NCBI RefSeq assembly: GCF_902148855.1 | Contig: NC_043969.1 | Coordinates: forward strand, 28,285,353-28,349,352 | Direction of reading: 5' to 3' | Origin: Sphaeramia orbicularis | Taxonomy: Eukaryota > Chordata > Actinopteri > Kurtiformes > Apogonidae | DNA length: 64,000 bases | Part shown: positions 46,561 to 58,651 of the stretch, piece after piece | Layout: the number at the start of each line of letters is the position of its first letter | Numbering within the stretch: the stretch's first letter is position 1 | The notes under the pieces: generated by a model | What the model was told of the DNA's origin: nothing | What the model saw: the letters and a program-made list of their open reading frames with translations, nothing else | The model's database searches: none | Made by a program: the position numbers and the translations under genes

Positions 46561-48109
46561 ATAACATGAGAGGTTCCACTGGCATTTTCAGTTGAATAAC
46601 CTCTCAGATGGCATGTCTGTTTCTGCACATAAAATTTGACACCATGGCAATGTGTTCCTATTGTTTATCTGATGCTAGGTAAGAAACCCACTTCAATTCT
46701 ATGATTCTGGGCATAGCAACGTAATTGTAAGGCTATTGTATTCCAAAATTACTAATATCTCCCACAATATTAGCCCTATCACCTGGCCGTTTTTGCTAGT
46801 TTCTTCCTTGACCAAAAATACATAAATATGCCAAAGTGCAGCAGGCAGCCCTTCCAGGATTTTGTGTGATGCCCAAGACACACACACACAAACAGTCCAC
46901 TTCCCTTTTATAATATAGATACTTCTACTCAGGGCTATAGCTCCAAATGTAATGTACATGTGCAGCACTCTACTTGAGGGATTTCATTTTATGATTGACT
47001 CTCCATTACATTCTCAGTTGTTTTTCAAAGTTCAGCTGGACTGGATCTTGTTCCTGAAAACATTTAACCTTTCATCCAAGAGACTGCATCAGTTCTGTAG
47101 CAGTCGCAGAGTGTCAGTCCCAAAATGTCTTAATCTGATAAAGTCCCTTAGATGAGAAAAGAAACATTTTCAATAACAAAAACTAGCCCAGCTGAACTTT
47201 GAAAACAGTTAAGGATGAACAATGACCTGAGTAAAGAGAACTTACACAGATGACTCACCACTACACTGCTTATCAGATTACAAATTTTCATCATTTTACT
47301 ACACAATAATGTTACTTATCATATTAGGTAAATTTTACTGTTAAAACTTACATACTTTTACTTGAATAAATTATCTGCATAATAAACAACAGTAAACTTT
47401 TTTTTGACTGATGACAAATCTTACAGTCCTGTTTTTTTTTTTGTTTGTTTTTTTTTTCTTTTCAGTAGCAGTATATCACTCTCGCACTGAATTATTGAAC
47501 AAAATTTGTCAGTGATGGATAGTTTTACTCAAGTACTCAAGACAGTTGTCCTTTATTTGAGTATTTTTCTTCCCTTTTAGCTACTTTACATTTCCAATCA
47601 ACTAGATTTCAGTGGAATATATTTTATTTTCTCCATTACCCAATACTTGTGGCTAATGTACTTTTCTTCCATGTGGGGAGTCACATCTTTAAAATGAAAT
47701 TTGTACATTGCTTTATGATGTTATTTAGAACCAGCCTTGATGAGAAATATGTTTAATAAATCACAACAACAAAATCAATATTTATATTTATTTATTATCA
47801 CCATTTTAGGGCAATAGGCCATTCTTCTTCTTACTATTAAATATATTGTTTTTACCTCTCATCACCAAAATAAATTGCGTATCTTTTCACACTATCTTCA
47901 GTATTGAATCCCTCATTATCAGATTATTACAGGTAATATAAAGCTTACACATGTACTCACTCAGCGACACTGATAAAATCACTCACAACCGACCTGAAGG
48001 TTCCTGACCCAGTCTTTGGGGATGAATGCTTTAGAAAACACCTATGTTATTGATACCGATTAAACCTTATCTTTATGACCCAAACACAAAATAATAATGC
48101 ATAATTAAC
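46561..48109. other. Intergenic spacer, QPCTL-RRM1
   Basis: AT-rich non-coding DNA with poly-T runs near 47395 and 47433-47460. Near 47030 and 47170-47210 the sequence TTCAGCTGGACT recurs in opposite orientation. I see no gene. Confidence 0.4.
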
Positions 48110-48315
48110 CAGTCCCTCCAGGAATTCGCGATGTTGTGATCTCAACTATGAACGCAAATTCAACCAATCACCACGAATTCTGTGCGGCGCTGCAATTTTG
48201 TCCAATCACCGCGAATTTTCTGCAAATTTGATTAATCACCTTAGCCCCCTTTCGCCCACCCCTGTCTACGTGACATCACGTCATCACGTTCACTTCCTTG
48301 TTGACGATTGAGAAG

Positions 48316-48552
48316 ATGAAGACATGCGCGATTCAAAACACTCATATTTACCGACAAAATATCACTGCCAAAGTTTGTGCAAGTCAGTTTCCAGATGTGT
48401 TCCACAAAAGCGGAAGTATACTGTTCTGCACTGCCTGCAATATTGTGGTGGAACACGAACGAAAGTGGCCGCTCCACAGACACTTTTCAACCGTAAAACA
48501 TGCAGGAGAACGGCTGAAAATGGAAGAGGACAGACGAGACAAGTCCCAATGA
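48316..48552 (+). pseudogene. CGGBP1-like / hAT N-terminal zinc-finger fragment
   Basis: An open frame of 78 codons beginning MKTCAIQNTHIYRQN. It contains ILFCTACNIVVEHERK and LHRHFSTVKHAGERLKMEED. The Cys-x2-Cys ... His-x5-His spacing and the FCxxCN...H...STVKH wording resemble the DNA-binding finger of CGGBP1, a hAT-derived vertebrate protein, and BED-type fingers of hAT transposases. CGGBP1 continues about 80 residues beyond this point. Here the frame stops where the tandem array begins, so it is a fragment of the transposon's gene. Confidence 0.65.
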
Positions 48553-50216
48553 CACTGCACTCTCATTGGCTGACGTTCTGTGACGCTGCGCTCTCATTGG
48601 CTAATGTTCTGTGACGCTACGCTCTGATTGGTTGATGTTCTGTGACGCACTGCTCTGATTGGCTGGCATTCTGTGACGCTGCGCTCTCATTGGCTGACAT
48701 TCTGTGATGCTACGCTCTGATTGGTTGACATTCCGTGACGCTGCGCTCTGATTGGCTGACGTTCCGTGATGCTGCATTCTGATTGGCTGACGTTCCGTGA
48801 CGCTGCGCTCTGATTGGCTGACGTTCCGTGACGCTGCGCTCTGATTGGCTGGCATTCTGTGACACTGCGCTCTGATTGGTTGATGTTCTGTGACGCTGCG
48901 CTCTGATTGGCTGGCGTTCTGTGACGCTGTGCTCTCTTTGGTTGATGTTCTGTGACGCTGCGCTCTGATTGGCTGGCGTTCCGTGACGCTGTGCTCTCAT
49001 TGGCTGGCGTTCCGTGACGCTGCACTCTGACTGGTCGATGTTCTGTGACGCTGCACTGTCATTGGCTGACGTTCCGTGACGCTCTGCTCTCATTGGCTGG
49101 CGTTCCGTGACGCTGCGCTCTCATTGGCTGACGTTACATGACACTGCGCTCTGATTGGTTGACGTTCTGTGACGCTGTGCTCTCATTGGCTGGCGTTCTG
49201 TGACGCTGCGCTCTGATTGGTTGATGTTCTGTGACGCTGTGCTCTGATTGGCTGGCGTTCCGTGACGCTGCGCTCTCATTGGCTGGCGTTCTGTGATGCT
49301 GCGCTCTCATTGGCTTGCGTTCTGTGACGCTGTGCTCTGATTGGTTGATGATCTGTGACGCTGTGCTCTGATTGGTTGATGTTCTGTGATGCTGCGCTCT
49401 GATTGGCTGGTGTTCTGTGACGCTGCGCTCTGACTGGCTGGTGTTCTGTGATGCTGCGCTCTCATTGGTTGATGTTCCGTGACGCTGCACTCTGAGTGGC
49501 TGGCGTTCTGTGACGCTGCGCTCTCATTGGTTGATGTTCCAGTGACGCTGCACTCTGATTGGCTGATGTTCCGTGACGCTGCGCTCTGATTGGCTGGCGT
49601 TCTGTGACGCTGCGCTCTGATTGGCTGGTGTTCTGTGACGTTGCGCTCTGACTGGCTGGTATTCTGTGACGCTGCGCTCTCATTGGTTGATGTTCTGTGA
49701 CGCTGCACTCTGATTGGCTGGTGTTCTGTGACGCTGCGCTCTGATTGGCTGGTATTCTGTGACGCTGCGCTCTCATTGGTTGATGTTCTGTGACGCTGCA
49801 CTGTCATTGGCTGACGTTCCGTGACGCTCTGCTCTCATTGGCTGGCGTTCCGTGACGCTGCGCTCTCATTGGTTGACGTTCCGTGACGCTGCGCTCTGAT
49901 TGGTTGACGCTCTGTGACGCTGTGGTCTCATTGGCTGCCGTTCTGTGACGCTGCACTCTGATTGGTTGACGTTCTGTGACGCTGCACTCTCATTGGCTGG
50001 CGTTCTGTGACGCTGCGCTCTCAGTGGCTGGCGTTCTGTGATGCTCTGCTCTCATTGGCTGGCGTTCCATGATGCTGCGCTCTCATTGGCTGACGTTCTG
50101 TGACGCTACGCTCTGATTGGTTTATGTTCTGTGACACTGCGCTCTCATTGGCTGACGTTTTGTGACGCTCCGCTCTGATTGGCTAGCGTTCTGTGACGCT
50201 ATGTTCTCATTGGCTG
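48553..50216. repeat. 31-bp tandem array of CCAAT-box units, about 54 copies
   Basis: A regular 31-bp unit repeats across 1.66 kb with scattered substitutions. Each unit has a (G/A)CTCT(G/C)ATTGG(C/T)TG half, then GACGTTC or GGCGTTC, then (T/C)GTGACGCTG. ATTGGCTG is the reverse of CAGCCAAT, the NF-Y CCAAT box, and TGACG is a CREB/ATF half site. A few units have lost the box or gained a base (for example the extra base near 49538). Divergence is base-by-base and the period is nearly constant, so it grew as a tandem array inside the hAT-like element. Confidence 0.93.
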
Positions 50217-50472
50217 CCCAAAACAAAAGAATGAATGTTTGTTTAAAATCATTGATTCCTCGTGCTTTTTAAGGCTAAAAAAAAAAAAAAAAAAAGAGTG
50301 TTCAAGGTAATTTGCAAATGCCCATGTTGCAAATGCCCATGACTTTAATAAAAGAAGCTTCAAATCATCTCAACTTTCACCGCAATTTTTTGGAAAAGCT
50401 GCCGCAAAATCAGGCATTTTAGGCCGAAAAAAAAAAAAAAAAAAAAAAATCCCGGGAAATCCTGGAGGGACT

Positions 50473-51089
50473 TATTAACAATACACAGCCTACAAATTTT
50501 CTGACCAAAAATTATGAATCAGTATTTCAGCAGCATATATAACCATTAAAATGCCCATCTAGCAATGAAAGTGAGCATAAAATTAGTTATTAGACTTTAA
50601 TACTCCCTCGTTTTGAATATCCTCCACCACTTGATTGCAATATGTGTATCATTGTGCAACCAAACCTTGTTATTAGTTAACCCGAGGATATGAGCAATGT
50701 GTGAAATACGTGGAAATGCAAAAGTATTTATTTTTCTCTTTTACACAACCGTCCAAATCCTGATGCAGCCATTCTTCTATATTTCTGTCTGTGGTCTGGT
50801 TTACTTTACATTTATATTTTACATGTTCATTATGTAGTTTATATGCAAGACTTTATATGTACTTTTATATTGCAAAAACAATGAATGAGAGAAATTCTGG
50901 GTATATATATACACATATTTATACAATCTAGGGCAAGTATGTTTTGTGCTTCTGTGATCACTAGTCACGGTCTGTTATCAGATGAGTGGAACAAAACAAA
51001 AACGGCATGCTAAGTGACCTACTTTTCTGTCCCGCCAGATTATCATTCAGGAAAACAAACGGAAAAGGAAGTTTATACTATACTCGCTG
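50473..51089. other. Spacer upstream of RRM1
   Basis: AT-rich non-coding DNA between the transposon and the RRM1 promoter. No gene or repeat family recognised. Confidence 0.4.
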
Positions 51090-51323
51090 TTTGATTGGTC
51101 CATATTTGCCAAATCCCGCTCACCCCGGCGCTGATTGGTCAAAGCGCACATCACTCACTCCTCCCGGTTATTACGCCTTCCGTACAAATACTAGCATCGC
51201 GGGATTTTCAGGATCATTCCCGCTTTCTCTGCCTGATAGAGTGGATAGTCTGCAGCCAGCCACACGTTTTCTTAACGTGGAGAAGTTTATCTTATAGCTG
51301 GAGTCCCGTTACATCTGCTCAAC
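51090..51323 (+). promoter_or_regulatory. rrm1: RRM1 promoter: paired CCAAT boxes and E2F-like sites
   Basis: Two CCAAT boxes in reverse orientation, ATTGG at 51094-51098 and 51134-51138, are 40 bp apart. E2F-type motifs are AAATCCCGC at 51111-51119, GCGGGATTTT at 51199-51208 and TTCCCGC at 51217-51223. All lie within 230 bp of the start codon. There is no TATA box. This is the layout of S-phase genes, and RRM1 is known to rise with E2F activity. Function here is inferred from motifs. Confidence 0.6.
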
Positions 51324-54300
51324 ATGCATGTTATCAAACGAGGTGAGCTCTTCTTGTTGTTGTTGATGTACAGGTAGTTCCAGGCCTCGGTTAGCTTCTC
51401 TGCTGTCTGTGTGTTAGTAACACGGACACTGACAACAGGGACCAGACCAGGACCTGAAACTGGCAGAAGTACTGAACATGAACTGACTGATCCCTTCTTA
51501 AAACAACCCAAACTTTATTCGAGCGAAACTTTGACCTCAGTTATTTGACTTTAGCAAGTAGCTAGCTTAGCTGACGTTAAGATAGTTAATGTGTAATGCG
51601 TCATACGTTTTGCCAGGATGATTCGGTTTATAGTTTATAAACTGTCATATTCTAAAATTCTGCTGTTAAAGCTGTCGTTGACTATTTAGTCATTTCTGTG
51701 TAATTCAGGTCCAATTTTGTATTAATGTTAGTTCTATGGTATTACCCATAATCCTTTGTCCTAGTTGGCGCCAAAACTCGATTTATGCTTAGTGATGGTC
51801 TGATGAGGTTTTCATTTTGAATTAATGTATATTAGTTTATTTACCTGATGTCAGCTGGTTGTTTAGTGAGTCTTAAAAAGTTTCGTATACGATATAATTT
51901 TGGAGGCATTTACGCATTTCCTAATGACGCAGCCTATTAATCTGACCATTACCTCTGAATACAGACTATTGTAAATTTCCCTATGGGATGAATAAAGTAT
52001 CTATCTAATATCAGTGGAGATGCAGATCTTCACTATCTGACGTCTAGAGCTGATCAAATGCATGCTGAAGGTCCTTAAATATTGTCTCTCGAGACAGTCA
52101 TATTGTGTTTAATATATGCATCTTTTTGTTTCTTGTCTTAACTCTTGTGTTTTCTGTCTTTACAAATGGAAATGCAGAGAAACACGGAAATATCATGTTC
52201 TATATATGACATAATTGGGTGTTGTCATCTGGGCTGGGCCTGTTAATCTGTCACTTTGCAGTGAAAGTCAACTAGTTATGTCTTTTGGTCCTGGGTGACT
52301 GATGAAGGAACCAGTTGGATATTTGCACTTTTAACTATTCTTTATTATGGACAGTACGTGATATATTTGCTAAAGATCAGAATATTAATTAGTTATAAAT
52401 TTTTTCCCAACATATTGATGAGTAAAATTAAGTGACATTCAAAACGGTGTTGTAACTGACAATATAAACAAAAATAACTTTAAAGATGAGGTGTATGTAA
52501 TGTTGTAAATCCTCTTAAGGGCTTTTTAATGTTAAATACACACCTTTAACCCTGTTTTTAAGCTTAAATAACAGAAGTGACTAGATATTGGGTACTGTAA
52601 GGTCCCATATTTTCATAATCAACAGTCTATTGTAAGTGCAGCTGTTTAACTGTACAATGGACAATAAAACTTGGATAGAATCAGTTGAGGATGCCAGGGC
52701 TTATACATTATAAAAGACATGAAAATAACAGGAAGTGATGAGAGGAAAGGGCCCAGAAAGAAATGTTGATGAAAAGATCTTTATTTCTTTAAAATATGCT
52801 GAGTCACTTGATTAAATCATCTTACAAAAATGTGAGTTGTTTGCCCAAAGTTTATTGAGCTCAGTTAACACTTACCACAACCTGAGGTTCACAATCTTAC
52901 TTGCGCAAAAACACCATATATGGAGTACATATTTCAGTCAGGGCCTTGAAGGGACAGCAGAATAAAGTGGTTTCAGTCAACAGACTTGGCCACAGCAGGA
53001 AGAACTCAGTGTACCATCCATCGTGTCTCCCAGAGGCCTCTGGACATTTTTTTGGCTCTCACATCCACAAAACTGGTGCAAAGCATTCCTTTTGGATTGG
53101 AGACTGGCCTGTGTGACTCTTTGAGATCATTAATAGATTTGTCTGCAAATATTTTTTCCATTTATCTGTAGTAATTTTTAATTTTCCTTCTTTTGTCTTT
53201 CAGATGGACGCCAGGAGCGCGTCATGTTCGATAAAATCACCTCTCGCATCCAGAAGCTATGTTATGGACTGAATCCTGACTTTGTGGACCCGGCTCAAAT
53301 CACGATGAAGGTGATCAAGGGTTTGTACAGTGGTGTCACCACTGTGGAGCTCGACACACTGGCCGCAGAGATCGCCGCTACACTCACTACCCAACACCCT
53401 GACTATGCCATTCTCGCTGCACGGATCGCTGTTTCTAATCTGCACAAAGAGACAAAGAAGGTGTTCAGTGAGGTGATGGAGGATCTGTACAACTACATCA
53501 ACCCCTTAAACAAGCGGCACTCGCCCATGATCTCTAAGGAGACCCTCGACATTGTTCTTGAGAATAAAGACCGCCTCAACTCAGCCATAATTTATGACAG
53601 AGATTTCTCCTACAACTTCTTTGGTTTCAAGACTCTGGAACGATCGTACCTGCTCAAAATCAGCGGCAAAGTGGCTGAGCGTCCACAGCACATGCTCATG
53701 AGAGTGGCTGTTGGAATCCATGGAAAAGATATTGATGCAGCCATTGAAACCTACAACTTGCTGTCAGAGAAATGGTTCACTCATGCTTCTCCTACACTCT
53801 TTAACGCAGGAACCAACAGGCCACAGCTGTCCAGCTGCTTCCTTCTTGCCATGAAGGACGACAGCATTGATGGCATTTATGACACTCTGAAACAGTGTGC
53901 CCTCATCTCCAAATCTGCAGGAGGAATTGGTGTTGCTGTCAGCTGCATCAGATCAACAGGAAGCTACATTGCAGGTACTAATGGCAACTCCAATGGCCTG
54001 GTCCCGATGCTGAGAGTTTACAACAACACGGCACGTTATGTTGACCAGGGCGGCAACAAGAGGCCAGGAGCATTCGCCATGTACCTGGAGCCGTGGCACT
54101 TTGATGTGTTTGATTTCCTTGAACTGAAGAAGAACACGGGAAAGGAGGAGCAAAGGGCCCGAGACCTTTTCTATGCCCTGTGGATCCCCGACCTGTTCAT
54201 GAAGAGGGTGGAGACTAACAAGGACTGGTCTCTGATGTGTCCAAATGAGTGCCCTGGGCTGGACGAGTGCTGGGGGGAGGAGTTTGAGAAGCTGTACACC

Positions 54301-56138
54301 AAGTATGAGCAGGAGGGCAGAGTGAAGCGTGTAGTGAAAGCTCAGCAGCTGTGGCACGCCATTATCGAGTCCCAGACCGAGACTGGGACACCATACATGT
54401 TGTACAAGGATGCCTGCAACAGAAAGAGCAACCAGCAAAACCTGGGAACCATCAAATGCAGCAACCTGTGCACAGAGATCGTGGAGTACACAAGCGAGGA
54501 CGAGGTTGCGGTCTGTAACCTGGCCTCCATCGCTCTCAACATGTACGTCACTCCTGAACGGACTTTTGACTTTAAGAAACTCGTAGATGTCACCAAAGTA
54601 ATTGTTAAAAACCTGAACAAGATCATTGAAATCAACTACTACCCCGTTAAGGAAGCAGAGAACTCAAACCGGCGTCACAGACCTATCGGGATCGGCGTCC
54701 AGGGTTTGGCAGATGCTTTCATCCTGATGCGTTATCCCTTTGAAAGCCCAGAGGCTCAGCTGCTCAACATCCAGATTTTTGAGACCATCTACTATGCCGC
54801 GCTGGAGGCGAGCTGCGAACTGGCGGAGAAATATGGCGCCTATGAGACATACCAAGGTTCTCCGGTCAGCAAGGGGATCCTCCAGTTCGACATGTGGGAG
54901 AAGACGCCCACAGACCTGTGGGACTGGACAGCACTGAAGGAGAAGATTGCCAAGCATGGCGTTAGGAACAGCCTGCTGCTTGCCCCGATGCCCACTGCCT
55001 CCACCGCCCAGATCCTCGGCAACAATGAGTCCATTGAGGCCTACACCAGCAACATCTACACCCGCAGGGTCCTGTCTGGAGAGTTCCAGATCGTAAACCC
55101 TCACCTGCTCAAAGATCTGACGGAGAGAGGACTCTGGGACGAGGAGATGAAGAACCAGCTGATCGCTCACAACGGTTCCATTCAGGTAAACATCCTGTTC
55201 AAAGCAAACATCTAATACCATCCTCTGCTGCTGTATTTGTGATTATTTAGGTAGCAGAGTTTTGTTTTTTTAAGTCTACAATTTAAAAAAAAAAAAAAAA
55301 AAAAAACAGAATGCAAGTGTTAAAACTACATAAACTGATTAAGTTAAATGCCAACACTGAGCCCGTTTACATGTATGCGTCATGTCCAATTAATACAATT
55401 GTCTGATTACTCCCAGTTAGAGAATATTTATGGTCATGTAAATGGACTCACTGTAACTTTGACTCTTTACTGGTTTCTTTACTCACCTATGACAAACCTA
55501 AAAGTTAAATTGTGGACCAAATGAAAGATTTCAAGAAACGATCAATATTTTTGATTTCATATCAAATAACTGATAGAATTAACTTAGTAGTATTAGACTT
55601 GTACTGGTGAAGAACATGTATTTAATTTGGCCGTAAATATAATTTCCACTTCTCTCTTGTCTTGACAGAACATTGCTGCAATTCCAGATGATCTGAAGCA
55701 GCTTTATAAAACAGTCTGGGAAATCTCCCAGAAGACCATAATCAAGATGGCGGCAGACCGCGGCGCCTACATTGACCAGAGTCAGTCCCTGAACATCCAC
55801 ATCGCAGAGCCAAACTATGGTAAACTGACCAGCATGCACTTCTACGGCTGGAAACAGGTAAGAAGAACAGGGGGAAAATATACTGGTAACGCCTGGAGTA
55901 AGGACTTAAAGAATGTGATGATTAACCCCTCCCCGTGTCGCTGCAGGGTCTGAAGACGGGGATGTACTACCTGAGGACGAAGCCAGCCGCCAACCCCATC
56001 CAGTTCACCTTGAACAAGGAGAAGCTGAAGGAGTCGCAGCCAACCAAAGCCTCAGAGCAGGAGATCAAGGAGCGCAACACCGCTGCCATGGTGTGTTCTC
56101 TGGAGAACAGAGACGAGTGCCTCATGTGTGGATCTTAA
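51324..56138 (+). CDS. rrm1: RRM1, ribonucleoside-diphosphate reductase large subunit, four coding exons
   Basis: Exons 51324-51342, 53204-55185, 55669-55857, 55947-56138 sum to 2382 nt and 793 aa; human has 792. The class Ia R1 subunit pairs with RRM2 or RRM2B to reduce ribonucleoside diphosphates to deoxy forms, the limiting step for dNTP supply, in the cytosol. The N terminus [20 protein letters not shown] starts the ATP cone. Active-site residues are present: C218 in PQLSSCFLL, and N427, C429 and E431 in NLCTEIVEY. The tyrosine pair lies in [13 protein letters not shown], and the redox tail ends ECLMCGS. The start is fixed by the 19-nt first exon, whose phase joins CGA-G to AT-GGA. Exon 2 is one uninterrupted block of 1982 nt, most unlike the roughly 19-exon mammalian gene. 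No stops or frameshifts were seen. Confidence 0.97.
51950..52010 (+). mobile_element. Short LINE 3' tail in RRM1 intron 1
   Basis: TTTCCCTATGGGATGAATAA and AGTATCTATCTAAT form the characteristic 3' tail of a fish LINE with its short terminal repeat. Only the tail is recognisable. Confidence 0.4.
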
Positions 56139-56365
56139 AGTCTATTAATTCACCTGTTGTGCTTGAACATCAGTTCTGATGCTCTTTAGAGTCACTGTGT
56201 TACACATGAAACTTGAGCATTTGATTAATTAATGCACTGTTCACATTGTATATGAATAATTTTATTAACAAAGTGTCATCTTATGTCAACGGGACGCACA
56301 AAATAAAATGTACTAAAGGATCTATTTTATGTAGAAATAAAGCTTTGTAACAATATCATTTTTGT
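56139..56365 (+). terminator. rrm1: RRM1 3' UTR with polyadenylation signals
   Basis: Two AATAAA signals, 56302-56307 and 56336-56341, follow the stop within 205 bp, so the 3' UTR is short (about 0.2 kb). The convergent SIPA1L3 transcript ends somewhere beyond. Confidence 0.7.
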
Positions 56366-58651
56366 GGCTTCCCTCGTATGTATGATGGATGTGTTGAAAG
56401 AAATCATTGACAAATCTTGATGTGATGTACTTCAGGTCAAATAAGATAATGAACTGTAATTAAAGTAATTTCATGGAACATAATGAGTCTTACTAGCCAA
56501 TAAGTGGACACCAACCTTTGTTCTGATAGTTATTTTTAATATATTTTTTATAAAATAATGAAAACATAATTTACACTTTTAAATGTACACTTATTACAAC
56601 CCAAATAGTTTGTCACTGCATCTTGTGCTCCTACCACAGAGAGAGCACCAATGCATAAAGGAAGTAAGCCAGAAATCAAAAACAATGCAATCATACAAAT
56701 TAAATTTGTACAGAGATCAGCAATAAAACAGCTTAACTGAAAACACAGTACCCTCTCATCTTCACTATTGTCTGCAACAGTGGCCAATGTGTTAAAAAAT
56801 AAATTATCAAAATATTTAACATCTAAAAACAGACCTAGTTATACAATATTACCATTAACCTTAATGCATTATTGATTTGTTCAACATGAATCATTGCGTA
56901 TGCTATAAATACCTTAAAATTATACAACACAAACAAAATGTATTAAAGGAAAAACCTCGCCCCTTTTACATTAGCTAAAATTTAAGACTAAAATCAGCTA
57001 CACCTGCAAAGCTGCATGAACGAAGAAAAACAGGAGTGTGTTAGTCATAGCTTCATTTACTCTGATGGACCACGATGAAACCAGATCAGGGACTGGTTTC
57101 ATTATCGCTAAACCAAACAGAATAAGTGTTGAATAAAAATGTTACTGGGATGTTTATTGTTTTAACGGGAGCAGGAGGAGATGGCAGTTTTCTGTCTGAA
57201 TACGACACTTGTTCCCTCTTGTTTTAGTGAATCAAAGTACGTGTGTTGTGTCTTTAACAGCATCTCAAGGTACCTGAGTGAGTTGGAAAATCAGATGACA
57301 TATCCAGTCTGACCAGGGAAGAAAAACTCCTGATGAGTGAGTGTGACAGAATTCAGTACAATTTTTCAGGAAATATCAGAAAGAGGAAGTTGTACGATTA
57401 GATTCATCCCTGTAGGATTTATCGTCCAGTCGGTACCAGCATCCAAAAGAACAGTCAGATACTCGAGTATTAAAAATAGATATACTGTGGTAGACAATAT
57501 CATTAAGCAAGCTAGCAGTATAAATAGTGTTGTGTTCGTTTTTGGGTTATCACAGAACACAAACCCTCTCATACATACAGACTGGTTCTGATATGAAGGA
57601 GCTTCAGTGTTGGCGAGTGAGTTTCATGTACAGTAAAGGTTTTTTTTTCCCACAAGCACAAATTACTGGAACTTTGTTCAGATTAATACGCAAAGTTAAT
57701 GTAATTAAATAGTTTCAAAGCTGTACTCCGGTAAAATCACAACAATCCAGTACGTTTAAGATCTGAGATGATACGGCACTGCTGAAAACATCCGCTGTTT
57801 GCTCTCGCTCTGATGGCTTGTTTCACATCTTTGGGCCGCTCTTCATCCATGTAAACGGAGGAAAGTGAACGCACCGTGGCCCCAAGTTTTCGTATTACAG
57901 TAAACTTATTTTGATCATCATCACTCAGACTTCCTTTGACAGACCGTCACTCACACTCCCACACACACCAAAGGGGAATAAAATGCATCAAGCACAAACA
58001 CTGTTGTGCAATAAACGCTTCCGAGTATTTGTTGTACCATCAGTCATCACACACACAAACACACACACACACACACCTACCTCTCTGTTATACAATATCA
58101 GTACAATATAGATAATATTGATACATGAGAATTGTACCACACAGGCATCTATCTACAGTACCACGTCTGTAGAGCTTCCATTTTCTCTAGTGCATTCTGG
58201 GAGATGCAGTCTGTGAAGTTTTGTTTTTTTTTTTTCTTTTGGCTGATTTGCTGCAGCAACAGTATTAGGCCTCTCCAGGTGATGTAATGTTCTCAAAAAG
58301 AGTCACATGTCCTCTCCTGCTCCCTCCTCTGGCATAGTACTATATGTATTTATATATAAGACAAGGATATAAGACTTAGTTTATAAAAATAAACGGGCTC
58401 AGAGATCAGAGAGGGAGGGTCGCTGCGCTGGGAGTGTTGAACGCCAACGTCATCCGTCGGTTTCTCTCTGGTTTAAGGCAGTCCAGTGGAAGCTGAGTGA
58501 GGTGACATCATTTTAATCCATCGCCACCCCGTGTGTGCAAGGAATTATGGGCACTAAAGTGGGTAGCGCTAAAAGAATACTACTCTCACACTCGCCGTGA
58601 CCTGAATTATACGCTCGTCCTTCTTCTTCTTCTTCTTCTCCCCTGTTGTCG
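56366..58651 (-). other. sipa1l3: Probable SIPA1L3 3' UTR and convergent spacer
   Basis: Non-coding DNA between the RRM1 and SIPA1L3 stops. On the minus strand, candidate polyadenylation signals are AATAAA (TTTATT at 57153-57158) and ATTAAA near 56533. It carries a (CA)n tract at about 58048-58075 and a (TTC)n tract at 58618-58639 close to the stop codon. Confidence 0.45.

Larger units (their letters stand above)
48110..50472 (+). mobile_element. hAT-like transposon with a CGGBP1-like finger and a CCAAT-box minisatellite
   Basis: The left end CAGTCCCTCCAGGAATTCGC at 48110 and right end AATCCTGGAGGGACT at 50458-50472 are inverted repeats. The flanks TAATTAAC (48102-48109) and TTATTAAC (50472-50479) look like an 8-bp target duplication with one mismatch, as expected for hAT. 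Inside, from left to right, are a leader with CCAAT boxes (48164-48168, 48202-48206) and a CRE-like TGACATCACGTCATCACG (48271-48288), then a zinc-finger reading frame, then the 31-bp tandem array. A 240-bp AT-rich tail closes it. No catalytic transposase domain is visible. Confidence 0.75.

Noticed and set aside
46385-46628. Leu/Ser-rich minus-strand frame near 46385-46628
   Set aside because: Translation of the (GA)n microsatellite.
48601-49807. Long minus-strand open frames of Ser/Gln/Asn/Arg-rich repeats (up to 166 codons)
   Set aside because: They are a by-product of the stop-free 31-bp tandem unit, open in all three frames, with no promoter, start context or domain.
48553-50216. CRISPR-like array
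   Set aside because: The 31-bp units are contiguous with no unique spacers, and this is a vertebrate genome; it is a minisatellite.
53953-55221. Minus-strand frames of 161 and 185 codons over RRM1
   Set aside because: Shadows of the long coding exon on the other strand.
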